Below are positions 53,345-62,243 of a DNA stretch of 64,000 nucleotides, piece after piece. Under the pieces are notes generated by a model that was given only the letters and a program-made list of their open reading frames with translations, was not told where the DNA came from and searched no databases. The translations under genes and the position numbers were made by a program. Positions within the stretch are counted from its first letter, which is position 1; each line of letters starts with the position of its first letter. This stretch comes from Phycisphaerae bacterium (GTDB taxonomy: Bacteria > Planctomycetota > Phycisphaerae > Phycisphaerales > SM1A02): assembly GCA_002702575.1 (NCBI GenBank), contig PAAJ01000001.1, positions 62,001 through 126,000 of the forward strand, written 5' to 3'.

Positions 53345-54346
53345 ATGACGGGTCCAAGCGTTCTTTCACACGACGAATCTTCCATACGGGAAGCTGCTGC
53401 TGCGCTGACTCGAAGCGGTGTCGTCGCCTTTCCGACAGAAACGGTCTACGGTCTGGGCGCATCGACACTGGATCCAACGGCGCTGGATGCGGTCTTCCGG
53501 ATCAAGGGAAGACCACAGGACAACCCCCTGATTGCGCATGTACTCGACATCGAAGGTGCAAAGACGATCACAACCGGTTGGGATGATCGTTGCACCCTGC
53601 TTGCGGAAGCCTGGTGGCCCGGACCCTTGACACTGGTTCTGGGCCGAGGTGAATCCGTGCCCGATCAGGCATCCGGTGGTCGTCCGACACTCGCCGTCAG
53701 AAGCCCTGAACATCCCGTTGCCCGTGCACTCCTTGAAGCCTTCGGGTCTCCCATATCAGCGCCTTCAGCCAATCGATCCGGCGGAATTTCACCCACCTGC
53801 GCCCAGCACATCGTGGATGATTTCTCTGGTGATCCCGAAGCCCGTGACCTGATCGTTCTTGACGGAGGCCGCTGTCGTGTCGGAATTGAATCAACCGTTC
53901 TCGACATGACGATGGATCCACCCAGGATTCTCAGGCCAGGTGTCCTGACACCGGAAGTTCTCGAACCACTGATTGGTCGGATTGAAACCACAGCGATTCG
54001 TGAACAGGTTCATTCTCCTGGAACAGCGGAGCGGCACTACTCGCCCCAGACCAGTTGCATGCTTGTCGAGGAACCGGAACTGATTGATCGACTTGCGTCC
54101 AATGAGTGTCGTTGTGTCGTGATCACATCGATCTCCGGTCGAAGAGAACTCGTTCAACCACCCCATGAATTGATCCTGATGCCACTCGATCCCGCCGGGT
54201 ATGCCATGGAGCTCTATGAAGCACTGCGTCGTGCGGATGCGGAGAGAGCCGATCTGATTCTCATCGAGACTACCGGTGAGGATGATCCCAACTGGTTGGC
54301 GATCCGCGATCGATTGATGCGCGCCGCTTCCGAACGGTTGTCTTGA
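53345..54346 (+). CDS. tsaC: L-threonylcarbamoyladenylate synthase (Sua5/TsaC)
   Basis: A 333-residue enzyme making threonylcarbamoyl-AMP from threonine, bicarbonate and ATP, the first step of t6A synthesis. The YrdC domain shows GVVAFPTETVYGLGASTLD, FRIKGRPQDNPLIAHV, WWPGPLTLVL and ISAPSANRSGGISPT. A C-terminal Sua5 domain (HSPGTAERHYSPQTSCMLVE onward) makes it the long Sua5 form rather than the short TsaC. The ATG at 53345 lies four bases after the TolC gene; an earlier in-frame start would read through that gene in a wrong frame. It works with TsaB, whose start is at the left edge of the window. Confidence 0.94.
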   Translation: MTGPSVLSHDESSIREAAAALTRSGVVAFPTETVYGLGASTLDPTALDAVFRIKGRPQDNPLIAHVLDIEGAKTITTGWDDRCTLLAEAWWPGPLTLVLGRGESVPDQASGGRPTLAVRSPEHPVARALLEAFGSPISAPSANRSGGISPTCAQHIVDDFSGDPEARDLIVLDGGRCRVGIESTVLDMTMDPPRILRPGVLTPEVLEPLIGRIETTAIREQVHSPGTAERHYSPQTSCMLVEEPELIDRLASNECRCVVITSISGRRELVQPPHELILMPLDPAGYAMELYEALRRADAERADLILIETTGEDDPNWLAIRDRLMRAASERLS

Positions 54347-54383
54347 TTCTTCTGAATTCGGGACCTGGACTGAATCCGATTCA

Positions 54384-55340
54384 TCATTCGGTATTCGTGT
54401 GGATGATGACATCCGCCTGTGGCACATCACTGCCCGCTTCCAACCGTGGTCCCCGGTTGGTTTCCAGGCTCACAACAAGAATCTCATGATCCGGGAGGAG
54501 TCTTCTGATCTCCTGGACGGTTCCGCCATCATGATCACTGTGGAAACGTCCAACCAGAAGAATGACCGGTGATCCATGTGTCTCGATGGCGTCCGCGACG
54601 GAATCAGCCATCGTTGCATCCCAGATCTGTTGGGCACGGTAGAACGGTTCGATATGCGACAGATCGAGTTCCTTGCCGTCCTCGTCCTCGGAATGACCTT
54701 GATCAGCTGGCTGCATGATCTCGAAGAAGCGTTCTCTGTAGACACCCTCGATGGGTTCATTGGGGATGGAAACGAATCGTGATCTCTCTGGAGGCAGTTG
54801 TTCCAGCGCATCCCAGTTCCGGGTTCGGGCGAGTCTCACATACCGCCTCGGTGCATTGGCGGCAATGATGCGACCATCATTGGAAATCGCCGCTTCGATC
54901 ACAGGCTGGTACCAGACCGACCAACTTCCCTTGCCGGCCCAGGATGCGGAAGCGGTTTCCTTCATGAAGGTTTCATGATCAATGATGCCTTCGACGAGAT
55001 CATCAATGAGCAGTTGTTCATCTCGTTCCAGCATCTCAAGAGCGAGTGTTCCACCGCCTCGACGTGTCATGACGTCTTCGACAACCGCCAATTGAACCGC
55101 GTGACCTGTTGCGTCGTCATGTTCCTCACCCAGAACGATGATGTCGGCCATCGATGCTCGCTCAATGAAATCATTCCAGTTGATGACGTCATCGGAATCC
55201 CCCTGGGTCATGACCAACTGGGTCCGAACGTCGACATTGGATGCCTCAGCCATCTTGCTTGGAGCCTGGCATCCTGTGACAAGCATGAGCACGGGAAACA
55301 GCAGACACGGGGCCAGGAGTGATCGATAGGGGTGTTTCAT
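54384..55340 (-). CDS. ChaN-like lipoprotein (DUF399)
   Basis: A 318-residue lipoprotein. The signal ends in LVTGC (Cys24). The ChaN/DUF399 domain follows with DIIVLGEEHDDATGHAVQLA, LALEMLERDEQLLIDDLVEG, WYQPVIEAAISNDGRIIAAN and the C-terminal VILLVGRFHSDHDGGTVQEI. ChaN from Campylobacter binds haem and is tied to iron uptake; the family has the fold of Pasteurella toxin C-domains. The His and Glu of GEEHD are kept. It is a single gene, convergent with tsaC and divergent from the TPR-alphaCTD gene. A GATAGTACGATAC stretch at 55403-55415 may hold the promoters of both. Confidence 0.82.
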   Translation of the reverse strand: MKHPYRSLLAPCLLFPVLMLVTGCQAPSKMAEASNVDVRTQLVMTQGDSDDVINWNDFIERASMADIIVLGEEHDDATGHAVQLAVVEDVMTRRGGGTLALEMLERDEQLLIDDLVEGIIDHETFMKETASASWAGKGSWSVWYQPVIEAAISNDGRIIAANAPRRYVRLARTRNWDALEQLPPERSRFVSIPNEPIEGVYRERFFEIMQPADQGHSEDEDGKELDLSHIEPFYRAQQIWDATMADSVADAIETHGSPVILLVGRFHSDHDGGTVQEIRRLLPDHEILVVSLETNRGPRLEAGSDVPQADVIIHTNTE

Positions 55341-55456
55341 GGGTCAGGAATGGTGCTGGAGGGGGTGCCGGGGGCTGGACCCGTTGTCTCAGCCAACGTG
55401 GGATAGTACGATACGTGATCGTTCAAATCAGACCAGAAGACCGGGAGCGAAGTTCA

Positions 55457-56386
55457 ATGTCGCAGGATCCTTCCAACGCACTCGACACCGTCATCGGTGG
55501 TGCTACAAGCAAGACCGTGAATGCCAGCGAGGCCCTTCAGACCGCTCAGCGTCATGAGCAGGAAGGTGATCGACTGGCCGCGATCGAGGCACTTCGTTCA
55601 GCAGCATCCTCCAGTGATGAGGCGGCCTTCAGACTGGCCTACCACCTTGATCTGGTTGGTGAAGAGGACGAGGCCGTATCGCTCTACGAGGAACTGGTCC
55701 GAAGGCAGAGCCGTCCATCGATCAATGTGCTGCTCAACCTTGCCGTGATTCTCGAGGATCGTGGAGACATCAACGGCGCAGAACGCTGCCTCAGGCAGAT
55801 TCTGGATACCGATCCAAACCACGAACGTGCTCGTCTCTACATGTTGGATGTTCGTTCATCGAAGGACATGTACTACGACGAAGAGCAGGCCAGGGACATG
55901 GCCAAGAGAAACGCGCTCCTCGACACACCTGTCACGGATTTCGAACTGTCCGTCCGGGCACGCAACTGCCTCAAGAAGATGCAGATCAGAACACTCGGCG
56001 ATCTCCTGAAGGTCAGCGAGGCGGAACTGCTGAGCTACAAGAACTTCGGGGAGACATCACTGGTCGAGATCAATCAGATGCTCTCCTCCAAGGGACTGCG
56101 TCTCGGTCAAAGTCTTCAGAACCACTACAGCCGGGTCCGCCAGGAGATCTATGACGAGATCAAGGGTCGGGCATCCGAAGCGGTTCTCAACAAGTCCATC
56201 ACACAGATGGATCTCTCCGTGAGGGCTCGCAAGGCGCTTCAGCTCCTGGGCGTTCAGACGGTCGGTGATCTGGCCACAAGAACCGAAGCCGAGTTGATGG
56301 GTGTGAAGAATTTCGGTGCAACGAGTCTTGATGAGGTTCGAGAAGTTCTTCAGAGCCACAACCTCGAGCTCCGTACCCTCGACTAG
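55457..56386 (+). CDS. TPR protein with two RNA polymerase alpha-CTD-like domains
   Basis: A 309-residue protein. Residues about 30-140 contain tetratricopeptide-like helices (AIEALRSAASSSDEAAFRLA, INVLLNLAVILEDRGDINGA). Two copies of the RNA polymerase alpha C-terminal domain follow, each with the pattern LSVRARNCLKKMQIRTLGDL ... NFGETSLVEI and LSVRARKALQLLGVQTVGDL ... NFGATSLDEV. The polymerase-binding N-terminal domain of alpha is absent, so this is not RpoA. The alphaCTD binds UP-element DNA and activators, so the protein may recruit or compete for polymerase or act as a DNA-bound adaptor. The ATG at 55457 follows GGGAGCGAAG. Known to me as a planctomycete protein of unexplained role. Confidence 0.85.
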   Translation: MSQDPSNALDTVIGGATSKTVNASEALQTAQRHEQEGDRLAAIEALRSAASSSDEAAFRLAYHLDLVGEEDEAVSLYEELVRRQSRPSINVLLNLAVILEDRGDINGAERCLRQILDTDPNHERARLYMLDVRSSKDMYYDEEQARDMAKRNALLDTPVTDFELSVRARNCLKKMQIRTLGDLLKVSEAELLSYKNFGETSLVEINQMLSSKGLRLGQSLQNHYSRVRQEIYDEIKGRASEAVLNKSITQMDLSVRARKALQLLGVQTVGDLATRTEAELMGVKNFGATSLDEVREVLQSHNLELRTLD

Positions 56387-56432
56387 GTCCTCTGCTTTCT
56401 TGGGATCACAAGACGATGATCCGATCCCTGTG

Positions 56433-57773
56433 ATGAATTCCAGTCGCACCCCACGATCCGCCGAAGTGATCAGTATGGGATGTCGTTTCTGGTTCAGGAC
56501 ATGTTGTCTCTTGATGATCCTGGTCGGATCCACATCGTGTGGAGATCGAGAGGACCAGAAGGCAACCCGGATTTCCGATGAAATCAGGGACCAACCGGAT
56601 CGTATCCGTCTCCCGATTCCTGAAAATGAACCGATTGTCCGTGTTCGAATCCGGAAGGTGACCGGATCTCTGGAGCCAGTCGATTTTGCACACAGTGGAC
56701 AGACCGTTTCGATCGAAGATGGAAATGGTCGAATGATCACTCGAAAGGGACCATTGACCGTCCGACGAGATCGGGATGGTTGGATCATCCGCGCAGCAGA
56801 CACCTGGACTGTTCCAGCCAGCTTTCAAAGCTCGGATTGGATCAGTCTTGCTTCGGAAGGCGGACTTGAACTGACCGACGACACGGGAGAAACCCGCCGA
56901 TATGCAGGTTCACTCAGGTGTGTCCATCTACCCGACCAGAAGGAAACGACCTGGGATCTGATTGAATACGTGGACATCGAGTCGTATCTGCCAGGTGTTC
57001 TCAGTGGTGAACTCTTCGGCCACTGGGGTCTCCAGTGTCAGGCAGCCCAGGCCATTGCTGCCAGAAGCTTCGTGACCATGGAGTGCATCCTCCGACAGAA
57101 GAAGCGTTGGGATGTCGTGGACACGCCTGGTTCACAGGTCTACCTGGGCGTTGTGGAGGATCCGTTATCACATCAAGCCTGCAACATGACCAGTGGAATG
57201 ATCCTGACCTGGGGACCTGAAGTGGTTCCTGGTTACTTCAGCAGTTGCTGTGGTGGCCGAGCGGCCACGGGTGTCGAGGCGATCGGGCCCAATCCGATCA
57301 ACGCGGTACCACCACTCAAGGGTCATGCTGGTGATGGATATTGCCAGGAGGCACCACTTTACGAATGGACACGCGAATGCAGTGGCCGGGATCTTGGCCG
57401 TGCGATTCGACGATCTGCTTCAAAGGGGTCACCGGAAAAGGCGATTGGAACAGTGGAGCGAATCATCATCATCGGTCGGAATCGACACGGTCGAGGTGTT
57501 CGGCTCCAGATTCGGGATACGGCTGGTCGCCGAGTGGAGATGACTTCGGAGGATCTCCTTCAATCATCAAGATCCCTTCCAGGCGGTGCGCTCTATTCCG
57601 GTTGGGTCGAGGGACGAACCCGGGGAGGTCGACTCGAACTCTCGGGGCACGGCTACGGACATGGCGCCGGTCTCTGTCAATACGGAAGCGCTGCGATGGA
57701 CAAGGCAGGCAAATCATTCTGGCAGATGATCGAGTTCTACTATCCGGGTGCGGAAATCAAGAAAGCCTGGTAA
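56433..57773 (+). CDS. SpoIID/LytB domain exported protein
   Basis: A 446-residue protein with a hydrophobic stretch (RTCCLLMILVGSTSCGD) that may be a lipoprotein signal, although the lipobox is not perfect. The SpoIID domain follows: DIESYLPGVLSGELFGHWGL, QAAQAIAARSFVTMECILR, FSSCCGGRAATGVEAIGP and the C-terminal GHGYGHGAGLCQYGSAAM. SpoIID is a lytic transglycosylase acting on peptidoglycan; the family is often found in planctomycetes. Start is uncertain: 56433 was chosen, and 56475 (MGCRFWF) is equally plausible. A GGGAGCCCGC hairpin lies just downstream. It is 46 bases behind the TPR-alphaCTD gene, likely in the same transcript. Confidence 0.8.
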   Translation: MNSSRTPRSAEVISMGCRFWFRTCCLLMILVGSTSCGDREDQKATRISDEIRDQPDRIRLPIPENEPIVRVRIRKVTGSLEPVDFAHSGQTVSIEDGNGRMITRKGPLTVRRDRDGWIIRAADTWTVPASFQSSDWISLASEGGLELTDDTGETRRYAGSLRCVHLPDQKETTWDLIEYVDIESYLPGVLSGELFGHWGLQCQAAQAIAARSFVTMECILRQKKRWDVVDTPGSQVYLGVVEDPLSHQACNMTSGMILTWGPEVVPGYFSSCCGGRAATGVEAIGPNPINAVPPLKGHAGDGYCQEAPLYEWTRECSGRDLGRAIRRSASKGSPEKAIGTVERIIIIGRNRHGRGVRLQIRDTAGRRVEMTSEDLLQSSRSLPGGALYSGWVEGRTRGGRLELSGHGYGHGAGLCQYGSAAMDKAGKSFWQMIEFYYPGAEIKKAW

Positions 57774-57796
57774 CCGGACCAGTCCGGAATGTGAAA

Positions 57797-57829
57797 GGGA
57801 GCCCGCGACATCTTCATGTGCGGGCTCCC
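57797..57829. terminator. Strong hairpin between convergent genes
   Basis: GGGAGCCCGC at 57797-57806 pairs perfectly with GCGGGCTCCC at 57820-57829 around a 13-base loop. It lies in the 103 bases between the 3' ends of the SpoIID-like gene and the coiled-coil gene, so it could end both transcripts. No run of T follows on either side, so factor-independent termination is not certain. Confidence 0.5.
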
Positions 57830-57876
57830 GGGGCGAAGCATCATGATCGGCTTGACTTCGAAAGCCGGTTACAGCT

Positions 57877-58761
57877 TCAATGAACTCTTGGAGTGTTTAC
57901 GACCCATTGATCACTCGGAAGGATGTCCGCAAATGGATCGTCCTCGATGACCTCATCTCCAGTCGAGCGTCGGGCGCGTGATTCATATTCATCATGCATG
58001 TTCCGTCCTGCAAGTGCCTGAAGAGTGCCTTCCTGAACAGCTCGAATCTCAGCCAGCTTGGATTCGACCTGATCGAGGTTCGAGATCCTTCCGAAGCGAT
58101 CGAAGTCCCGCAGGGTGGCCTTCTGGGCTTCGGTCAATTCGATGAGTCGATCATTGCGTTCGATCATGTCAATCTGCCGATCCATCTGCCAGATCTGATC
58201 GCTGTACTGCGTGTACTCGGATTCAAGCCTTTCGAGAATGCCAGTGAGTCGATCAGCCTGCTCATGGAGCATCTTCAGATGGTGTGTGTTCGAAGCGATT
58301 CGATCCTGATAGGACGTTCGGATCGTCTTCATCCGCCTGCCATCTTCCCGAGCTTCTTCCATGTCGAAATGTCGTCCATTGACCACGAAGTTGACGGGTT
58401 GAACACCACTGCTGTTTGATCGAACCGCCAGGGCGAGTTCCTGCAGATCCTGAGTCGTGAGTTGGACTACACGCTCGGCAACTTCGGTATCACTCTGGAA
58501 CTGTTCAACCTGACACTCGACGGCAGCCAGTTCACCTCGAACCTCGGCAATCTGATCCGGGTAGCTTTCGGCAAGTGTTCGGAGGTGGTGACGCAGTGCT
58601 GCAGGGTCGTCCAGTTGCTCGTCGATGAAATCAACGGCATGTTGTCTGGCTGTACCAAAGGCGGCGTAGACCCGATCAGGACCGACGAGGATGACGATTC
58701 CACCGGTGATGATGGCGGCGATCAGCCCCCATCGAACGACACATTTCATCAAACTATTCAT
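57877..58761 (-). CDS. Exported or membrane-anchored coiled-coil protein
   Basis: A 294-residue protein. A hydrophobic N-terminus (GLIAAIITGGIVILVGPDRV) anchors or exports it, then about 200 residues of coiled coil rich in Glu, Gln, Leu and Arg follow (for example LAAVECQVEQFQSDTEVAER, LERLESEYTQYSDQIWQMDR). It ends with an acidic tail. The ATG at 58761 has AAGGAG at the right distance. No enzyme motif was found. It is divergent from the ECF sigma factor gene, so it might be a regulated target or an accessory protein of that system, but this is only positional. I do not recognise a family. Confidence 0.65.
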   Translation of the reverse strand: MNSLMKCVVRWGLIAAIITGGIVILVGPDRVYAAFGTARQHAVDFIDEQLDDPAALRHHLRTLAESYPDQIAEVRGELAAVECQVEQFQSDTEVAERVVQLTTQDLQELALAVRSNSSGVQPVNFVVNGRHFDMEEAREDGRRMKTIRTSYQDRIASNTHHLKMLHEQADRLTGILERLESEYTQYSDQIWQMDRQIDMIERNDRLIELTEAQKATLRDFDRFGRISNLDQVESKLAEIRAVQEGTLQALAGRNMHDEYESRARRSTGDEVIEDDPFADILPSDQWVVNTPRVH

Positions 58762-58951
58762 GATTGCTCCTTGGGGTGAATCCCCTCTGCGGGCATCCAG
58801 GGCCCTCTGGAGGGGTTGTTGGGGATCCAGAGCGGTTTCTTTCACGGATTCCAAGAGTGAGGCGGCCGTCCCGGGTGAATACCATCTTGGGGATGGATCA
58901 ACCGCATGAAATCCGCTGACGGGTTTTCCCAAGAACACCTACGGAGCAGTC

Positions 58952-59692
58952 ATGCATCAATTGACGACTACATTCGTCCGTCGACTCAGAGACCGCGATG
59001 AGGGCGCCTGGTTTGAACTCTGGCAGGTCTTCGGACCTGTTCTGCGCGCTCAGCTCAGTCGTTGGGGTGGCGGAAGGATCGGAGTCGAAACGATCCGGGA
59101 TCTTTCCCAGGAGACGTTGGCGACCCTGTCCAAATCGATCGATCGGTTCGATCCAGACAGGGGTGTTCGGTTCTCGACATGGCTGCTGGCCATTGCCAAG
59201 CATGTCCTCGGAGACGAACTCGATCGCCGCGGCGCCATCAAGCGAGGATCAGGTCGACGGGCCGTGACTCTCGGGGATCGCGATCCTGCAGCGGATGTCC
59301 ATGTCGATTCTGCCTATGAGCGGAGCATCTTCGAAGCCAAGGTGCACGCCGCGATCCGTCGAACCGAATCAGAGTCGGTGTTCGTTGCCTTTCAGGTCTA
59401 TCGACTACGAATCTTCGAAGGACAGACCGGCCGTCGAGTTGCAGAGCAGCTCGGGCTCAGTGAGGCCACGATCACAAGACACGTACAGTCGGTCCGGAAG
59501 TCGCTGCGTGAGGCCCTTGAGAGCGTTGTCGCCCAATGGAGTTTCACCCCCGAGGAACATGCGGAGATTTCCCAGGCTGGACTTGGGGGTGATGACAGAC
59601 TGTTTGATGAGGCCATTGCCGAGATCTATCACGCCCATGAAGCCAGGCGGCGTGCTGAAGACGCCCAAACCAGATCGGCTGGTGCGCCATGA
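58952..59692 (+). CDS. ECF family RNA polymerase sigma factor
   Basis: A 246-residue ECF sigma factor. The sigma-2 region includes DLSQETLATLSKSIDRFDPD and VRFSTWLLAIAKHVLGDELD, and the sigma-4 region has QTGRRVAEQLGLSEATITRH. The last 60 residues after sigma-4 (WSFTPEEHAEISQAGLGGDD onward) are an extra domain not found in short ECF factors; it could be a site for control. Its ATG at 58952 has CGGAGCAGTC in front. Its stop overlaps the start of the kinase gene (ATGA), a pairing known from ECF groups controlled by Ser/Thr kinases. There is no anti-sigma factor next to it. Confidence 0.88.
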   Translation: MHQLTTTFVRRLRDRDEGAWFELWQVFGPVLRAQLSRWGGGRIGVETIRDLSQETLATLSKSIDRFDPDRGVRFSTWLLAIAKHVLGDELDRRGAIKRGSGRRAVTLGDRDPAADVHVDSAYERSIFEAKVHAAIRRTESESVFVAFQVYRLRIFEGQTGRRVAEQLGLSEATITRHVQSVRKSLREALESVVAQWSFTPEEHAEISQAGLGGDDRLFDEAIAEIYHAHEARRRAEDAQTRSAGAP

Positions 59693-61620
59693 TCACCACC
59701 CTCATGGGATTTCTTGTGATTTCCATGATCATCGGTGCACTCTTACTGGGTGTGATGTTCATACTCGTCCCCATACTCAGGGGCGGCTTTGCAATCGGTT
59801 CATTGATTGGAAAGGTGATCCAGCACATCGTTCACTGGTTGTTTGGATCGATCAAGGATCTTTCCAAGATCATCGGTCAGTTGTTCAGCATGATCGTCTT
59901 GACGCCACTGCTTCTTGGATCAATCGTGCTCGGTCGATGGTCGGCCGCCAATCAAGCCTGGTCCGTGATTCGCGACAATGCGTCCGGTATCGCGCAATCG
60001 TTGTATCGCATCCTGATTCGAAGACCGATGGCCCTGGTCGGCATCGGTGTTGCGCTTGATGAGGTCGAACGCAGCGTCCATGAAGCGGCCGTCATTCCCA
60101 ATACGGATTCGAATGCCAGCTTCGAGGGTTATCGAATCACCGATACGCTGACATCCGGAGGTTCCGGTGCCCGGCTCTACATCGCGGAACCACTTCCGAA
60201 TCGTCAACGAAGATTGAAAGGGCAGCCATCCAAGGTCGTGATCAAGTCATTTGATCTCGAAGCAGGTTCGATGTTGCCTCAGATGATGCGGGAATCCCGA
60301 TCACTCGATGCCGCTCGACGCCTGGGTCTCGTGCTCGAGCATGACATGGACGCATCACGCTTCTGGTACGTCATGCCCTGGATTCCAGGGAAGCACCTTG
60401 GAGAAGTGGTTGACGAACTCCACGTCGGCGGACGAGGGCTTGATGCTGATGGTCTGTCCCGATCGATCCAGATCATGTCCGATCTTCTGCATGTTCTTCG
60501 GAGTTATCACGATCAGGGTCTTTGGCACAAGGATGTGAAGCCAGAGAACATCATCATCAACGAATCAGGTGCACATCTCGTTGATCTCGGTCTCGTCACC
60601 CCTTTGGCTTCGGCCATGACATTGACGACACACGGTACGGAGTATTTCCGTGATCCAGAACTCGTCCGGCAGGCATTGCGCGGGGTCAAGGTGCAGGATG
60701 TCGATGGAACACGTTTCGACGTCTATGCCGCCGGTGCGGTGTTCTACTACATCCTTGAAAACACCTTCCCGGCACACGGTGGTCTGAGTCGCTTCGACCA
60801 ACCCTCACCCGAAGCAGCAAGGTGGATCGTCCATCGTGCCATGTCCGATTACGAGCAGCGGTACCCGGATGTGGATGTGATGTTGCGGGATATCGCCATC
60901 CTGCTGGAATCCGCGGATCCATGGTCTGTTCGCCCGGCGGACCTTCCTTCGATGCAGGGTGTTGCCACCGAGGAAATGCAAACATCAGTACCTCCACCAC
61001 CACCCGCACCGGTTCGTCGTCACACCCCGGTGCCTCCCGCATCACCACCTCCACCATCCACACAACTGGCCAGCAACAGATCAAATCCCAATCGATCGAC
61101 CTGGATTGCAGCTGCAGCCAGTTTCGTTCTGGGTATTGGGATCTTGACGCTTCTTGGACAGTTCTTCATGACATCCAGCTCAAGCAATGATCTGGGAGAC
61201 TCTGTCAGCAACACTGCGATCGCGGAATTTGCGGAGGTTCCTTCTCCAGCATCCTCAAGACCAGGACAATGCCTCCTGATCATCGATCATCTCCAGCGCG
61301 ATCAACCGTCGATCTCCAGCACGATCAACGCCTTCAGAAAACAGCTTTCAAGAGCAGGCTGGTCTCAACGGATCGACGTCGAGGCGGAAATCGCGATTCG
61401 GAGCGTGATGCCACCGCGTCCTGAAGAAGGTCGTGAGCCGGTTCATCCAGCCGTTCGGGACGCATTGGAGAGTCGGGATCTGGATGCGGCTGTTCTTCTG
61501 ATCGACAGCAATCAGGAGGACGGTGATGTCGATGTGATCATGCTCACCCATGAATGGCAGGCACGCTGGTCTATACCACGACTGATTTCGAATACGAACA
61601 GTGAGGCTGTTCAGGATTGA
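59689..61620 (+). CDS. Membrane-bound Ser/Thr protein kinase
   Basis: A 643-residue kinase. Hydrophobic segments occupy residues about 5-30 and 65-85. The kinase domain runs from about 148 to 410 with the Gly loop LTSGGSGARLYIA, the ATP-binding Lys186 (VVIKSFD), the catalytic HKD at 280-282 inside HKDVKPENIII and DLG at 299-301 instead of DFG. A Pro-rich linker and another helix (AAAASFVLGIGILTLLGQFF) follow, then a periplasmic C-terminal domain of about 130 residues. The gene is coupled to the ECF sigma factor. It probably phosphorylates the sigma factor or a linked regulator; this is inferred. It overlaps the next, convergent gene by ten bases. Confidence 0.9.
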   Translation: MITTLMGFLVISMIIGALLLGVMFILVPILRGGFAIGSLIGKVIQHIVHWLFGSIKDLSKIIGQLFSMIVLTPLLLGSIVLGRWSAANQAWSVIRDNASGIAQSLYRILIRRPMALVGIGVALDEVERSVHEAAVIPNTDSNASFEGYRITDTLTSGGSGARLYIAEPLPNRQRRLKGQPSKVVIKSFDLEAGSMLPQMMRESRSLDAARRLGLVLEHDMDASRFWYVMPWIPGKHLGEVVDELHVGGRGLDADGLSRSIQIMSDLLHVLRSYHDQGLWHKDVKPENIIINESGAHLVDLGLVTPLASAMTLTTHGTEYFRDPELVRQALRGVKVQDVDGTRFDVYAAGAVFYYILENTFPAHGGLSRFDQPSPEAARWIVHRAMSDYEQRYPDVDVMLRDIAILLESADPWSVRPADLPSMQGVATEEMQTSVPPPPPAPVRRHTPVPPASPPPPSTQLASNRSNPNRSTWIAAAASFVLGIGILTLLGQFFMTSSSSNDLGDSVSNTAIAEFAEVPSPASSRPGQCLLIIDHLQRDQPSISSTINAFRKQLSRAGWSQRIDVEAEIAIRSVMPPRPEEGREPVHPAVRDALESRDLDAAVLLIDSNQEDGDVDVIMLTHEWQARWSIPRLISNTNSEAVQD

Positions 61621-62186
61621 ACAGCCTCGATGGCATCCGCTTCCGAAAGAACATCGATCGACATGGGAACCGGTCCGAGCATGATGGAATCATGTCTTTC
61701 AATGGTGCCTTCATGATCCGAGTCCGGAAGTGTCACGATGACGGCATCTTCCAACTGGAAACAGAGACTGTCATCTTCGGCATTGACGATGATCCGGGCC
61801 TTGCTGGCTGCGACATGAGCATCACTGCCTTCAAGACAGAGTCCATGCAGGTCCCAGTTGTCCGAGGTCGTCGCATGGATCCACCATGGACCCAGGACGC
61901 CACCGCTCGGTTGGGATGTATCCAATGGACGATGGAGGGCGGTCTTGATGACGAGTGATCGGATATCGAGGACCGATGCCGTGGGAATCTCGTCCTTCCG
62001 GGCGTCCGAAACCGCCTTGAACGCCAGTCCGGCCAGGAAGGCACCGGCAACCATGAGCATCAGCACTCTGGTGTGACGCCATCTTCCCGGACCTTTCCGG
62101 TCCGATGACTCGCCTGGGGCCTGTCGAGGAGTTGGAAACCTGTAGAGCACATCCATGGAAAGCCCATCGGCACGCTCATGTCCCAT
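61611..62186 (-). CDS. Hypothetical single-pass membrane protein
   Basis: A 191-residue protein. A polar N-terminus of about 40 residues precedes a membrane helix (VLMLMVAGAFLAGLAFKAVS) and an exported domain of about 120 residues with DLHGLCLEGSDAHVAASKAR and ARIIVNAEDDSLCFQLEDAV. The family is unknown. The start is unsure: 62186 is used, and 62156 or a start beyond 62186 is possible. It is divergent from prpB, so the two share a promoter region of about 60 bases. The 3' end overlaps the kinase gene. Not clearly linked to either neighbour. Confidence 0.55.
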   Translation of the reverse strand: MGHERADGLSMDVLYRFPTPRQAPGESSDRKGPGRWRHTRVLMLMVAGAFLAGLAFKAVSDARKDEIPTASVLDIRSLVIKTALHRPLDTSQPSGGVLGPWWIHATTSDNWDLHGLCLEGSDAHVAASKARIIVNAEDDSLCFQLEDAVIVTLPDSDHEGTIERHDSIMLGPVPMSIDVLSEADAIEAVQS

Positions 62187-62243
62187 CTTCAGTGGGGTCC
62201 CGGGGAAAGCGGTGGTTCCGTGAGTGATAGGATGGTGTCCGAT

